In this document: positions 14,301 through 29,300 of the stretch, piece by piece
How the letters are laid out: each line of letters begins with the position of its first letter
How positions within the stretch are numbered: the first letter of the stretch is position 1
Notes under the pieces: model-generated
What the model saw: the letters and a program-made list of their open reading frames with translations, nothing else
Databases searched by the model: none
What the model was told of the DNA's origin: nothing
Source of the DNA: Sabellastarte sp. h YS-2021
Lineage: Eukaryota; Annelida; Polychaeta; Sabellida; Sabellidae
Direction: 5' to 3'
NCBI GenBank assembly: GCA_964017235.1
Contig: OZ024936.1
Coordinates: 51,697,028-51,761,027 of the forward strand
DNA length: 64,000 nucleotides
Program-made: the position numbers and the translations under genes

Positions 14301-17300
14301 CCATCCAGGGCTCCCAGGGCATGTGGAACACTCCACCTGATCCTGAATTCCCTCTCCAGTTCTTTCCACTCATCTGGGGTAGTAGGACATTTGAGGTACT
14401 CTCTGGTGAACTCATCCTGGATGGCCCTGCAGACCTCTGGTAGAAACTTGGAAATGGTGGATCTTCCAACCCTGAACTGACAGGACAATGATGTGTAGGT
14501 CTCCCCAGTGGCCAGATATCTGATGGTGAGGGCTAACTTCTCCCCAACACTGATTGGAGCTCTGTAGTTGGTGGCCTGCCTGGCTAGGTGTGGTTCCAGT
14601 CTGGTCTTTATCATTTCAAAAAATTCTGGGGTCATCCTTATGTAGTTGGTGAATCCTGGAATGTCTGTGGCATACAGATCGGCCATAATGTTGTGGTAGA
14701 CCCCCCTCTCCTCTCTCTGCAGTAGCCATGGCCTGACCCACATGTTGTGCCTTCTTCTAGGTCTCTGTATGGGTGCTGGCGGTGGTGGTGGTGGTTGCTG
14801 TAGTCGATGTAAAAATTGGAAATACATGATTATTTGTAACTGAATAAAAACCAAAAAGCCCTAAGTTGTTGTTGAATCTGTCTTCCATTAAAAGGTGGCA
14901 TCCTGCTGTGTTCCTAGAAAAGCAATGGTGATTAGATCGCGGATTTTATATATATATACCCAGAAAATCCAGCAACTTTGCAAAACAAGAATCGGCGATC
15001 CTGGTCTGGGGAAGACTGAGGAGGCCTGAGGAGCCTCGGACAGGATCACGGTTGAAACCGACCAGAAATGTGGCTTAGTCGGTGCTTAGTCCCAGACCAG
15101 TCGGGGACTGTCTGGGGCCGCCTGAGGCGTCCTGAGGCCTCCTGGGGACGATCTGTTCTTAATCCCAGACTTCAATACCGACCCAGTATTCCCGCCACGA
15201 TAGGAAGTCGTTCCCACAAGTTAGTAAGTCGTTACCACAAGTTAGCAAAGTCGTTCCCACAAGTTAACAAAGTCGTTACCACAAGATACTAACTCATTCC
15301 CACAACTTAGCAAAGTCGTTACCACAAGATACTAAGTCATTCCCACAAGTTAACAAGTCGTTCCCACAAGATAACAAGTCGTTCCCACAAGATAGCAAGT
15401 CATTCCCACAAGTTTTACTAAGTCATGCTTTGATGCCAATGTACAGGCAATTTCTTTGTCTATGATACCTAACTTATATAGAGGTCACCCATCTACTAGC
15501 ATACCATTCAAGTTTACATATCCCTGTAGGCCTGGTTATCATTTTATAAATTTTAATGGTTATTCTGCTAAGTTACCTAATTATTAACCTTCAGAGGTCA
15601 TCTACTTATTGTTACAGGCGTACTGCAACACTGTCTTTTAGAGATTTAATACTAATTGTGTTACAGTGTCTATATGTGACACCTTAGGGGGAACCAAGGT
15701 AATGGGTATTAAGAACTTAAAAAAACTTAAATGCAGTAGTAGATGACAGACAGAATTAGCATAAAACTTAACCACCTACTGGAGAACAGCCAGGAATCAC
15801 TGAAAACATTTTTTTAGCTCTGCTCATTCCTTTATCAGTGCACTAGATATCTTATAGGTAACAGTACACATACAGACAACTTAAACCCCTACGTGCCAAG
15901 AGAGAATTATCACCTTAAATTCTATTGAATTTTCTTCTCGTGTTTATGCACTAGATGTGAAAAACGTGACAGTAAAGATGGATAAAACTGAAGTCCCAGA
16001 TAAAGAGACAATCTACATGTGTCAGCTGGTAGAACTGCCTGATGATGGAGACTACCACTTGGTTGCATCAGAACCCTTTATTGACAATGAATATGTCATG
16101 CATCACCTCCTGCTTTACGGCTGTCCTGAAGCAAATGGTAAGATCTGTCTCTGATCTGTTTTTTAACAAATCTTACGAAATTAATCATTTCATGTGTTTT
16201 GAAAATGTTTTCCTATGAGCAGCTTGCACATTCAGTTATTGGATGTGGAATGGTAATTACATTTAGATGGCCACTGAAGCTTTAAGTTTAAATCATCTGA
16301 TACAGTGACCATTTGACTAAAGTAGAAGAAATATGTTTCTCCCCTTTGCCTGACCTAAGAGAATAGCTTGAGACACTACTCTATACTGACTATTCTGAAT
16401 TGTTACAATCTGTATGTCTCTGCATTTAGTGACAGCTCTGAGAAAACAGTTTGGCACACCCACCGAATGTGGAATGGAGGTGTTATCTTGTGGTGCATTA
16501 CTCGATGGTTGGACTGTTGGCAGCCCAGGCACATGTCTGCCGGAAGAGTTTGGTGTTCGCATCGGATCCCAGGGTTTCAAATATGGTCTTCTTGAGGTAG
16601 ATTTGGTCATCAACTTTTACTGAGGATTGAGGTTATGAAACAGAATAATTACATTCCTTCATTAATTGAAATATAACTGGCCACTGTGGTGCAGTGGTAA
16701 TACACTCGCTTCCCATCTCTGAAAGCAGTGTTCAAATCCCGGCTTGACCTCATGTGAGAAAGCCATTGGTCAGCAATTTACAGTACATAACCTTGACCAA
16801 TTGTATACCGTTGGTCAGCAGTTTACAGTACATAACCTTAACCAATTGTACATACTGGTTTCCTCTGCTGTAATATAATGGATAAGGTTTTAGGTGAGAC
16901 ATAAAACACTAAACAAATAAAAAGGTAAATAAATAAATCACTAACTGTAATAGACTGAACAGGTCCTCAGTGACCAAGAAGGTTAATGGATTTTAGCATT
17001 TAATCACAGGCTGTCACCTCTGTGTGGGTTTGACTCCCTATAAGTGACAATACTAAAGATCTGTCCAAATATGACCCTGACTGTTGAATGGCACGTATGC
17101 TACTTGTATGCTAAGAATAACACAATCTCAATAGCAAGGTATTGTAGAGTAAAAATACAGCATACCTTTTGAATAATGTTACATGTTGGGTCATTAGTGT
17201 AACCTTGTAGAATGCGAAATATAAAATTCGAAACATGAGATAAAATTGACTACTAGGTACATAGTGGGCAAAATGTGTATTAGTCAGAGTATATTGTTTT

Positions 17301-20300
17301 GAACATTATAAAAGACCATTGGACAGAACGTAAAAGCCTAATTCTGACAGTATATCTGCTGAACTGAGACAGGAAGTTACCTGGGTTCAAGTGCCAGGGA
17401 AGTTTGTGTATTTGTTAATGGTTGAAACTTTCTTCTTTGTAATTTGCTTCAAGTTCAAACTATGGGTTTTAATGTGCTTTTTAACAGATCACTTCAGGGT
17501 CATATCAGATCGGCGGGATTTAAACCCATAAGCAAACATGTGAGAGTCAAGTAGTGAATACATTCATGGCCCACAGAGATCTTGACAGAATGTACAAGTC
17601 ACTTTTTAAGTTGTTTTAGACCTTTATCTTTTTTACCAAAAAAATAAGACATAATTAGCACAAGTTGTGTCATTTCTACACTGAGGCGGATAAGAGGCCA
17701 AAATCCAGTCACAAAAAGTCAGAATTTAAAACAAAAATCGAGCAAATGGAAGGGAGTTTTCTTACAGGTGAATTTTACACATTGCTTTCCCTATCATGCA
17801 GATGCACTGGAACAATCCTGAGTTAAGAGATGATTACACCGATGGTTCTGGACTGACACTGTACTACACACCTAAACTCAGGTGAGACTTGGTTTATATG
17901 ATGATAATAGTCATACTATATAAGAAGCGATTGTATTATTTGCCAAACCGAAAGCCTACAAAATAATGAATCAATTGATACCGATCTCCTTAAATATCTT
18001 TGACTTGATTAAGTTAAACCTGGGTTTTCTGTCCCTTTTCACAAGCCACCAACATTTCCAAAATAATGGGTGCTCTCACTTTATTGTAGCAAGAACACTC
18101 AAAGAGTGCATACCTCCGCCAAAGCCCAGCACCTACAGTATTTATTATGAGTAAAAGATAACAATCTTTTCTACATTTTCTGGATTTTTTTTTTTTTTTT
18201 TTTGAAAATAAACCCATGCTTTATAAAGGAAAGAGTCAGACGTTCAACAAACACAATTAAAAATCCACCTAAACATTACTTTATTGTTAAGATCCATATA
18301 CACTTACTTAGAAATTTAATAACTTTGTCACGCTACTGGTCTATGTTTAGGAAAAATGACGGTTCCTCCATATTTATTGGTCCAGTCTACTTGGAGATTC
18401 CACCGGGATATAGTGAAGTCATCAACCAGGGAGGCTGCAAACCTTACTGCACAGAGAAGATATTTGAAGAAACCATCAACATTACCAGTATTTCACCACA
18501 CATGCACTATTTGGGTGGGTGCCTCCTTATGGACTTTCTCCTTGATTTTATAGCTTTCATGTTTTCAAAGACAGAACTAGATATACTTGAACATTTCTGG
18601 GTGTATAGGACACATCAGATAACAGAAAAAATGGTTAAACATCTGTACTGCTTAGTGTTGTAATCTGGCACACATGCCTTGATTTGGCACAAATTGAAAA
18701 AAGACTGCATATTGTCATTGATTACCCCTGGTATATCTGGTGTATATCTGGGAATGTCACTTATATACATACATGTCATTTGTCAGTTGTAAAATGATCC
18801 AAATAATGTTGAGAAAATAATGTCCAAGCGAAAGAAAGGTGACGGCATCAATCACAAAATGAAAAGTGATGAAGGTGTTAGATTTATCAATTAAGTATAG
18901 CTCTCAGAGGAAATAGAACGATTAGGTAAAAGCATATATAATAATAAGTGACAGCCATATAGTCATATATCTTTGTGATGAGAGAAATATGTCTCAAATA
19001 GGGCAGGTGAACACACTGGCAGAGTCAAGATTAAAGGTCACACCATGATTACAAAACTACAGCCCTAAGCATAGTCCATACCAAGTATCAGCTTCCTACA
19101 GCTTACGATTTCTTAGCATAGCATTTCTTAGCATTGTATAGCGGAGACGATGGTAGCCAGAGTATCCAGGCTATGAGCCATATCATTCACAAAAAAAAAT
19201 AATCTCTTCTTCCTTTGGTCAGGCCCTACCCACATAAAATTGACAAAGATATGCTAATTACTTTTGGCGTAGTCATAAAAATTGACAAAGATATACTAAT
19301 TACTTTTGGAGTAATCGTAAAAATTGACAAAGATATACTAATTACTTTTGGAGCAATTGTAAAAATTGACGAAGATATGCTAATTACTTTTGGAGTAATC
19401 GTAAAGATTGACAAAGATATGCTAATTACTTTCGGAGTAATCGTAAAAATTCAGAAAGATATGCAAATTACTTTTGGAGTAATCATGAACAGACAAGCAA
19501 ACAAACAAGCAAAGAGATAACAAAAAAATGAATGAATCCCCAAAACACGACCTGCCTAAAGAGCCCCTTAATAGTTTGTCATGGTTTTATTCATTTTAAT
19601 ATTATTGTGAACACTATTTGCCATGTATAAAGGCATTTGCGTTGCCTTTTTAAATAGGATTCACACTCTCCTTCAGTTGTAATAAGTGATAAAGTGAAAC
19701 ACGGGATAAGAAACCTCTTAAAACGCCTATTTTTGCAACACTTAAGTAGATGTATTTTTAGTTTAGTTATTTCCCTTCATTAAATTAGTCTACTGATTAA
19801 CAACTGAGGGCAAGGCTATATCAAGACTTTTGAATGTAAAAAGTTTAATAAATAGCAAATCCCATCACATTCCACATAATCAATAATGTACGAAATTGCA
19901 TTACATGCCATTTAATCACTGTGATCTTAACATGAGATCCAATAGATTTCCAGTGCTTCTCTGACATATTTACTCTTTCTTGGTTCATGTTCTCTTTTTT
20001 TTCAGGGCGCAAAATGACAGTGGAAGTGAAGAGAAAAGGAGAAAGCACAACAGTTCTGGTGGAAAATGACTACAACTACGATAATCCCCAAGACTATATG
20101 TAAGGCCTTAAAACAGAAATGCACACTTTTACAGCAGTAATGCACAAGAGGGGAACTCGGTTTAAGTAGCTAACACACTCACCTAATACTCACCTAGGTC
20201 GGGTAATGGTGGTGTTCCACTGGAGCTAACCCTATAGCCAACTCTACAATTCTAGGGTCAGTTTGAAGTCGAGGATCTGGGACCAAATCCAGAATAAAAG

Positions 20301-23300
20301 TGTGTGTAACATTTTTGGGTTGTTACACCTCCATGACATGATATAGCACATCCAGGCTTATCTAGAGCAAAATCCCGACCTGGTCACGGGTCCGGGTTTT
20401 CTTTCCTCCATGACTGAACAAGAAACTATAAGGACTAGTTGTAAACCCTTAACCGACAAACTGTATCAAATACATGACATGTACATACATGTCTCTCAGA
20501 GAGACCTTCTATAGAAGCTCAGGGCCCTGTTTTTAATGAGTTAAGTTTTTGTTCTTATTTTCATTCTGATTGGCAGACAAAAAAGGACTCATTTGAAACC
20601 CAGGACTAGCACCTGCGATACAGCCAGCACCTTCACCTCAGCCCCCACCACCACCCAGGAGAAGAAGAAAGCCAGCCAACCCCTGGGTCATGCCACAGAT
20701 CCTTCAAAAATAAGACAAATGATGTACAGGAACCTCTTGGCAGACTTAATACAGACTGATATCCCAGGTTACCAGAATTTTGTCAGGATGTCAGCTGCAG
20801 TTTTTGACCTCATTCAAGAATGCATCCACCAACACATCAAGAAGGAAATCACAAATTTCAGGAAGCCCTTAGAAGTTGGATTGAAACTGGCAATAACACT
20901 GAGACACCTGGCAACAGTATATGTCCTTATAGTATCACTGGCTGGTTGGCCAAAGTGGCTTATGTAAATTCTTCATCATGATCTGCCAGGCCATCCTTGA
21001 TGATTTCTAGAAACAGTATTTGAGCTGCCCTGCCACTCCTGAAGACTGAAAACAGATTGAGGAGAAGTTCAGAACCAAATGTCCACCATGCTCTTGGGGC
21101 ATTACATGGAAAACATACAGCCTTGAAGAAGCCAAACAGATCTGGGAGTGAATATTACAACTATAAAGGCTTCTTTCTCTGGTGCAGCTAGGCCTAGTCA
21201 ATACAGACTACACATTCCTCTGGGTAGATGGTGTGTCAATGTGTCAAGTGGATCTTCTTCAGATGCCCAAATATTTAACCACACCAAGTTGATGAAGAAG
21301 ATTGAGGATAGCACCTTGGGGCTTTGGCACCAGAACCCCTGGGGCAGGTAGGGTCAGATTTGCACTACTTTTTGCGGGGTCACAGCACCTTCGGCTTGAT
21401 GCCATAGCTTGTTAAACCCTACAGCAGAAAACATTTAACAAGGCAATAGAGAATAGCAAGCTACAGGATCTCCAGAGGCCGGAGGCTAGTAGAGAATTGC
21501 ATTCTAAGTCCTCGCAAGCAGATTCAGGGTCCTACCTGGCACAATGGATCAAATGTTGTCAGGTACATTGTTTTAACATGTGTTGTGTTGTACAACGTCT
21601 TGAAAACACACCTAGGTGGATTAGAATGGGCACCCAACCTAGCAGATGATATAGCAGCCACAGCAAATGAGGCAGCATTATATGTGCCTGATGAAACCAC
21701 AGAAATCCTTCGATGAAGACAAAAACATCAGTGAGACCTACTGAAAGATTATCTCAATTATGCTGGTGCATTGACTGGTCAAGAGGACAAGATCTGAGAT
21801 GTGGAGAGGAAGTGCCCTGGGGACAGAAGAAGCTGGCGTTTATAAGTCCTTTTCAGGACTACCCAATTATTCTAAGAAGTTTTATTTGAGCTAATGCTGG
21901 GTGGTTCAAGGAGAGGCAACATGTGGATGCAGGTGACTTGGTGTTAACAGTTAAGGTGTATCCATCTGTGGATAGCTCTTGACTGTATATTCCTAAAAAT
22001 GCTAGAATCCTGAGATGTTGTGTTTACTGAAGAAGGCTGGGACACTGCACTGGTACTGGCAGTGCTGCAGATGGATGGCTGATGTGTTTTGTCAGAGCGG
22101 ATGTTCTCTACATACTGTCAGTATGCTTGGACTCTCGTGAAATTTTGCGGACTGAAGCTACACTGATAATGGCTCCTGTCTGTGGGGAATTGAAGGCTGA
22201 AGATTTCCTGAGGCCCTTCATTCTGATGTGGGTTTTTAAGAAGTTAAATTTGTTCTGAATCGAGTTCTGCCTCTTTGTCATTTCTTTGAAAGTCTGGTCT
22301 GACTTGGACTGGGTGAGTTTTCCATAGTGATTCCTTTTGATTCGAACCAAGTCTTGCACACCTTCACTGACAGGTTTCGGCTGCTTGCAAACATCTCCCA
22401 CAGGCAATCCTTTCTGCCCTTGTCCTCAAAGTGTTCATTGGTTTTGTCATAGAGCTCCCCATGCTCCTTGACAAAGTCCACAATAGCCTCCTCATCTGAG
22501 TCTGTTAAATGTTTGTCATATGTCCTTTCTTGTGCCTGGATTGTGATTGAGATGTGCCGGCCTTTCCTCCACCCTCTGTGTCCATGCCATATTCACTCCT
22601 CTCAGTTCTTGGTCTTTTTTGGCTACTGCCTCCTCTGTGGACTGTGGAGTTTCCACTCTCCTGTCTTCCTTTCCCTCTCCCTCCTCTGTTGTTTACCCTG
22701 CCTCCTTCTTCTCCCTCTGTCCTCTCTCCTGCCACCCCCTTTGTACGTCATCGGCTGTATCTCCCAACTCAAACTCTGTATGTGTTTCTGTGGGGATTTC
22801 TATCGTCTGCACATTCTTTCTTGACTTTTTAGGATCTATCTTATAAATCAAATCAAAGCAGTGTTTGTGAAACTCGAAAGCCTATCAGCTAGCCATCCAA
22901 AGTTATGACTGTAGCGTAAATCCTAGGTGAATTTGTAAAAAACTACCTAAATGCTGCAGTTGTAATCTGGGTTGAAAATCCAAATGACACATTCTGTGCA
23001 CTGACTCGCCTTTTATACCCACGTATTGCATATCTGACTAGCCATGGGTCAATAATATGAAACCGGCATGTTCTACACACTTCTTGGGTTGTATGTTGCT
23101 GTAACCACCTTGTTGGTTTCATTTGACATCTTGTCTTGGTGTGTTCCCATATTTTCCTGCTGCAATGTTACTGACTCTATGACCAAATACTTGGAGATTT
23201 CCTGTCTTGAAGGGAAGTAGCCATGTCAGGTTGGGGTTATTTATGACAGGCCGACAAGCCTTTCAAGTATGGTCGATATTGTTCTGCAGCCTGTCGTGGA

Positions 23301-26300
23301 GTGATGTTCAGATCTGGACCATGACAAGTGCTTCCAACAAGACAGTAATGGTAAAGGACAATATGTGAAGTGTCCAAGACAAGATGTAGAGAGACATAAC
23401 AGGACTGTCCTGTTATGTCTCTCTACATCTTGTCATAGAGGCAGGTACAAGATTTTCCAAAAGGGGAGCGTGGGTTGTCATGTTTATGGATATTTCTTAC
23501 TTGGGCATTTCGTAGTGGGACGAATCAGCAGACAAAATGCCAGTGGACAAAGCCCCAGTCAAAATTGCAGGAGAGTACAAAATGCTGGCCATTTTATGAG
23601 ACAGGGAGGACATCAGACAAAGTGCCAATCTTATCAAAACACTTAATATGTCGCACTGATGGTCAAGTAAACTGCAAAACTTAATATATCGTACTGATAG
23701 TCAAGAAAACTGAAAAAAAGGCTTAGACTCCCACAGTTTCCAGGTGGGTGGAGCTGGGATTGGGATCAAGAGTTGTGGCGGGTGAGTGAAACATCAAACA
23801 TACTTGATATTTTGCCATCGCACTGTGACAAGCTATGAAATTGCAAACCTAAAGGACTCTGTAAGCATTGATCCCAACTCTTTAAAAAAATCCTTACTTA
23901 CTGACAAGATGGTCCCAGTGGAACACGCGCATTATAAATGTGTAGTTTTGGGTTTGAAGCTTGGATCTGGTATTAAGTGGTTAAACTGACAGTGGAAAAA
24001 GCACAATGGGTAACAGTGAAGAATCTTTTGAAACTGACATAAATACCCTGACAGTGTTAGAGGAGTTTTTTTCATGCAAGCAAATAACTTATACTTATGT
24101 TGTGATTTGTCACAAGTGAACCTATTTAATCTTTCCACTATCACAGGAAGGATTTCTAAAATAGAAATAATAGAAATATGAAGCACTATGGCATAGTAGA
24201 AACATACTAACTTCTCAGCTTTTAGATAGCTTTTTAGGGCCTAGCCTCAAGTGGGAAAGTTAGGATTTTTTGCCATTGGCTGGCAGTTTACAGAACAGAA
24301 CCTTGACAAATTGTATGTACTATGTATAACTAATACAAAGGTACTAGGTTTGACAAAGACGCAGTGTCCATAAAAGTCTGTTTCATTCATAATTTACATG
24401 ATTGATACAGTTACTGTAAAGGTAACATAGTTGATATCTTGCTGAATGCAAAACTTTGGCATTTCGAATGTCAAATGGAGATGATGTTGATGTGGCAATA
24501 TCCCAATTGCCTGGTTAACCAATATTTGGTCACTACAAGTAACATGTTATCAATAGATACAAGTTAAAGAATGCCAAAAATTAGCTACAAAAATAGATAT
24601 TCTATGCTCCACTCAGGTGGTATTCCTAAAGTTTCCCTGCTCCACTTGGGTGATATTCCTAAAGTTTCCATGTCCAGTTCAGAGATCTAACACATAATAA
24701 CATGGTTTTGCATAATACACCCAGAACTGACCCCCCTTGGAACTCCTAACTTGAGCTTGTACAAATCTGATAACAAGGAGCCGATTTTGATTTATCGTTA
24801 ATTGATGTCACTATACACTATATGCCTCCTAGCCAAAGCCTGAACCCTTAGCCAGTAGCATGCTGGTAAGCCCTGTCAAGCAAAAATAAGGAACAGAATC
24901 TTGGAAATTTGGAAAACAACACAACCTGGACCAAGTATCAGGAATTGAACCTTAAATTGCACTTAAGTTATGCTTAAGTATGCTAAATAAGTTATGCACA
25001 ATTTATTTATTGGTGCAGATGCATGAAATTCTATGCAGCTCGTAAAATACTGACAATTATCAGAAAAGTGGATAACAATGTTATATAATGTCATTTCACA
25101 TTTTGTCACATGTTTCAAAATTGTTACTGTTTTTATAGTTTTGATCCTCCATTGGAGTTTCACCCAGGCGATGAAATGGTGGTCACTTGTTCTTTTGACT
25201 CTTCTGGAAGTAAATCATATGTGTACTATGGTGAGTTTCATGACTAGACCTTGTTGACTACATCTGCAGTTTCTAGCATTGAACCTGACATTACTTGAAG
25301 ACTGATAAATCCATTTTTGAAGACATCTGCAGTTCTGATCATTAGCCCTGACATTACTTGAAGACTGAAAATCAAATATTGATGACATCCGCAGTTCCAA
25401 GCATTGAACTTGACATTACCTGAAGGCTAAAAATAATTATTGACATGATCTGCAGTTCCAGGCATTGAATATTTCATTACATTACTTGAAGGATGAAAAT
25501 CAATTATTTACAACATCTGTACTTCCATGCACTGAACCAGACATTACTTGAAGGTTTCAAGATCAATTATTGATGACATCTGCAGTTCTGAGCATAGACC
25601 CTGACATTACTTGATGGCTACAAATCAAATATTGATGACATCTGCAGTTCCAAGCATTGAACCCGACCTTACTTGAAGGTTGCAAGATCAGTTATTGATG
25701 ATATCTGCACTTCCAATCATAGAACCTGACATTATTTGAATGCTGGAAAGACAATTTTTGGTTATTTAGATTACATCTGCATTTCGTTTTTGATCGCATA
25801 TTTAGTCTTTCACACTGATACCCCTTTTGGAAAGTTAATTACTGATAAAATCTGCAGTCCAAAAATTTGACCTTTGTAATAAGAGATGCTTGTAAAGCCA
25901 GGAATTGATTATATCTGCAGTCCAAAACATTGGTAGTAGTGTTTGGGAATGGTTGGAAAGTCACCTAATGATTACATCTGTCGTCCCAACCATAAATTGA
26001 CTTCTCCAGTATGAGTAAATATAAAATATTCATAGTACTATAAAGTAAATGTAACATATGTAAAGATACTGATTACTTGTGACTATACCAATTGATGCAC
26101 TGAACAATTGTGGATGTTTTCATGTCCAAGTAATAGTGTGGCAGGTGCAACAAACAATTTTTGCAACCATCATGGACAATAACATTTTATACCCATATTC
26201 ACTCTCATTCTGTTCATAATCTTCAAACCTTTAAAATGTAAGCCATCTAGCATATATTATACACATACACATATATTATAATACTTTTAAAAGATAGTAA

Positions 26301-29300
26301 AGGGAAAACATTAACCGTGGACTTAAATAACTCTCATTAAGGACCTCTGACTAGTTATATCCTGCCCTCTGATTAATATCTATTCTGTGTGATTTTAGCC
26401 ACTCAGTTTTACAGATTTACCAGTAAGGTTTGTTTTTATTTCATAAAAATGTAAATATACTCTACCATATGAAAACACTTGGGTAAGGCGTGGCTTGGCG
26501 TTCGGTGACCGCCACATACACCGTACATAGAATTTAAAATATGAGGGGAGACCCTCTTTAAACCTATATACTTGCTACCTTTGACCCCTGGTGACCTAAT
26601 TCACTCTGCCATGCGCAGTAATACAGAAATAGTTCATTCTTTTTGTGGCGGTTGAACTATCAACAGGCGTTTTGCTACCTCTCAAAAAGACCTGCATTTA
26701 CACGTTTTTATGCTCAGTAAGTAGTTCTTTGCTGTTTTATTCACTCTTCCTCCATTTTATTCACCTTTTACTTCGATTTCTGGTGAATTTATTGTGTACT
26801 TTGGGCATATATTTTACGTGTTTTTCTTAAACTCGTATTATCGCTCATCTGGTCACGTGGTATTAGAATGTCGGATTTCCTTTGGATATATTCATTTCCT
26901 CAGTAAATTATTTCGTTTTATGCACTTTTACAGGCATTACAATTTTAATTTACGGTTTTCCTTCATTCTTTCAACGAAATTCTTCGTTTTTTCCCACGTA
27001 TTTTGACCGTATTGTCACCTTGACTGTCATTGTTTTTCACGTAGTTACTGATTTGGTATTATCGCTCATCAGGTCACGTGGTGTCAGAATGTTGGATTTC
27101 CTTTGGAAATATTCATTTCCGCGGTGAATTAGTTCATTGATACACTTCAACAGGCATTATAATTCACCTTTTACGGTTTTCCTTCATTCCTTTTACGAAA
27201 TTCTTCGTTTAACCGCGTATTTTGACCGTAATTTTGAGCTTTGTACGAATCATTCACCAGGTCACGTGACGATGACGTCACATCCAAGATGGAGGTCAAC
27301 CGATCGGTTGTCAGAAAATATTCATTTTCATAGTGATTACAGCATTTCCAGGTTTGTTTATACATTCCTTCCACTTATTTCTTTGAATATTATTATGTCA
27401 GAGCATAATGTGTAATATATTTCCTTTGTTAACGCATATTTTATAGCGTAACATTACGGTATTTACTACCTACCATTCACGGTTCTTTACTTGTACAGGC
27501 CCTTTCATTTGACAATTCTGGAATTCGGATCCTGGTTTCAGTGTTTTGGGGTTCAATTCTGAGCCCAGGGTCTCCATTTTTAGCCTTTCCCCACCTTCAA
27601 TTCTGGAGGATGGGGGTTTAGGGCTTCTGGGGAGGACTTTGTCTTCCACCTTTTGGAGATCCATCTCACTGTTACTGGTTTTCTATATTCCAATTTTGTC
27701 ATTTTGGTCATTGTTTTCTCAGTCCATTTTTAGTCCTTTGGCCTTTTTTGTGCCTAAGGCTCAGCCTAATCAGGCTGTCTTTTTGGGCTGGGATTTCCTT
27801 CTCAAGACCACTTTTTGCTTAGGGTCCCTTTGGAAGAGTTTATCAGTTGAATCCAACTGATTTTGCTACTTCCTAAAAACAGCTCCATTCATTTTCTAAA
27901 TCTAGAAAAATTTTGTTTGGGGTTTGCTGGAAATCTTCTGTTACTCAACTGCTTCCTTTTGCATTTCCACCATTTCTTAGATCTGACGATCAATGGGCAC
28001 ATCTCCCTTTTGGATATGTTGGCGTCCCTCTGTCTACAGTTAACCTTTAGGCAGACTTCAGGGACCCTATTCCAACATTTTTGGTGCCAGTCTGTTGGAT
28101 TATATGGATGCTTGGCACTTCAGCCTTCAATCTTCTACACAGAAGATTTTCAAGCTTCCTGTCCAACAGAATTAGGGAATAATTTGACTGCTCTTTCCTT
28201 TTGATCAGTCTTATTTTTCTCTAAGTCAACCACTTTTCCCAGGCTTAGAAGTTCCTTCATGAGGCCAGATTCTGTCACTCTTTTTGGGTTCTTCTCATTC
28301 TAAGTTTTATAGGTTGGGTAATTACCCAAATTTTCCTTCTAAAACTTAATTTGGCCAGGTACACATCCTCTTCAGAGGGTTTTTGGGGTTGACTTGCTCA
28401 GGTTTCCGGACCTGGGATCTAGCCTGGTGGGGTTCTTAAGACCTTCTCTTCCCTAGGTAGAGTTCCTCTGCCATTAGGGGACATCTGACATGGACCCTAG
28501 GGTCCTTACTACTGTGGGATTTTTTCCTTCAGTCCTGTTTTGTTGATCACTTATTCAAGTTGATTGACAAGGCAATACTTTCTCAGTGGTCTTTTTCATC
28601 CACCATGCTTTGGACATCTCTTCAATGGGTCTTCTAGCTCCATTTTAGCTGGTTGATCTATGGCCTTTTTCAGCCATCTTTGCACTTTGTTTTGAGAGAT
28701 TTCTTTATCCATTTCTCTCACTTGTGCTTAGTCACTTGGTAGGGTAAATTGGTCCTTTTTTGGTCTTGTGCTGTTTTGTGTGGTGTCTCTCTTGGGAGAC
28801 CATTTCTTCTTACATATAACAGTATAAGCAGAAGCTTTTCATGTGGCCCTTACTCAAGGTGCCTCTTTAAGCTATCTGCTTTAGCCTCTTGAGGCACACC
28901 AATTAAGACCTTTTTCCTCCCATCCAGGGAGTTTTCCCTCTAACTTAGTGCTTTAAGGATGTGGTTCCTTTCCAGGTTCCAACATTCTGATGGTGGAATG
29001 CCTTCCAGAGGTTGAGGCTCAGCCTCAACCTCTATTATGGTGTCCTTCAGGAGATAAGAGTGTTGTTTTTCTCAAATTTTCACTCTTACTTCCAGATCCC
29101 GCCACTTGCCAGTGGGAGGTCAACTGATTCCAGTGGTCTCTCAGATTCCACTTTCCTGATTCTTCAGCTCTTCTCAACAGAAGAATGCTGTTCTTTGTCA
29201 TTCTTTCTCACACTGTCTGTTCACATGAGCAGTTCAAGTATCTTGAGCTCCTGTTTTCCTGATTTTTCAGGGCATTTTCCTTGACAAAGATATATTGGAA

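Larger units (their letters stand above)
10525..15185. mobile_element. PIF/Harbinger DNA transposon, nearly complete
   Basis: Two convergent genes lie between GC-rich ends: a MADF/Myb-like gene on + (11305-12519) and a DDE transposase on - (14854-13601). The ends (10525-11110 and 14990-15185) share TTAGTCCCAGACC, GGTCGGTTT and GGAGGCCTGGG-like motifs in both orientations, as subterminal repeats. An inverted similarity links the left CACGACTAAGG...GGTCGGTTTC with the right GAAACCGACC...GGCTTAGTCGG. The exact termini and target duplication are unresolved. The base composition (GC-rich ends) contrasts with the AT-rich host introns. Confidence 0.85.
20200..22850. mobile_element. decayed PIF/Harbinger element, mirror orientation
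   Basis: The remnants keep the Harbinger gene order in reverse: transposase on + (20593-21850) and MADF gene on - (22735-22108). Both are related to, but clearly diverged from, the element at 10525-15185. It lies in the intron after monooxygenase exon 20006-20099. The boundaries are estimates. Confidence 0.75.

Noticed and set aside
14252-14480. + strand ORFs of 60-70 codons inside the transposase
   Set aside because: Antisense shadows of the intact DDE transposase.
15186-15425. Regular short repeats resembling a CRISPR array
   Set aside because: The units are contiguous with no unique spacers, in a eukaryotic intron; this is a minisatellite.
16676-16760. tRNA-like A and B boxes (also at 45180, 57117 and 59840)
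   Set aside because: Each is followed by a repeated non-tRNA body and tail, and the cloverleaf is not complete, so these are SINE heads and not tRNA genes.
19215-19520. 101-codon + ORF and 62-codon - ORF
   Set aside because: Both come from the 42-bp repeat, whose period is a multiple of three.
22468-22846. + strand ORFs opposite the decayed MADF gene
   Set aside because: Composition reflects the antisense of the acidic/Gly-rich MADF N-terminus; the - strand has the recognisable domain.
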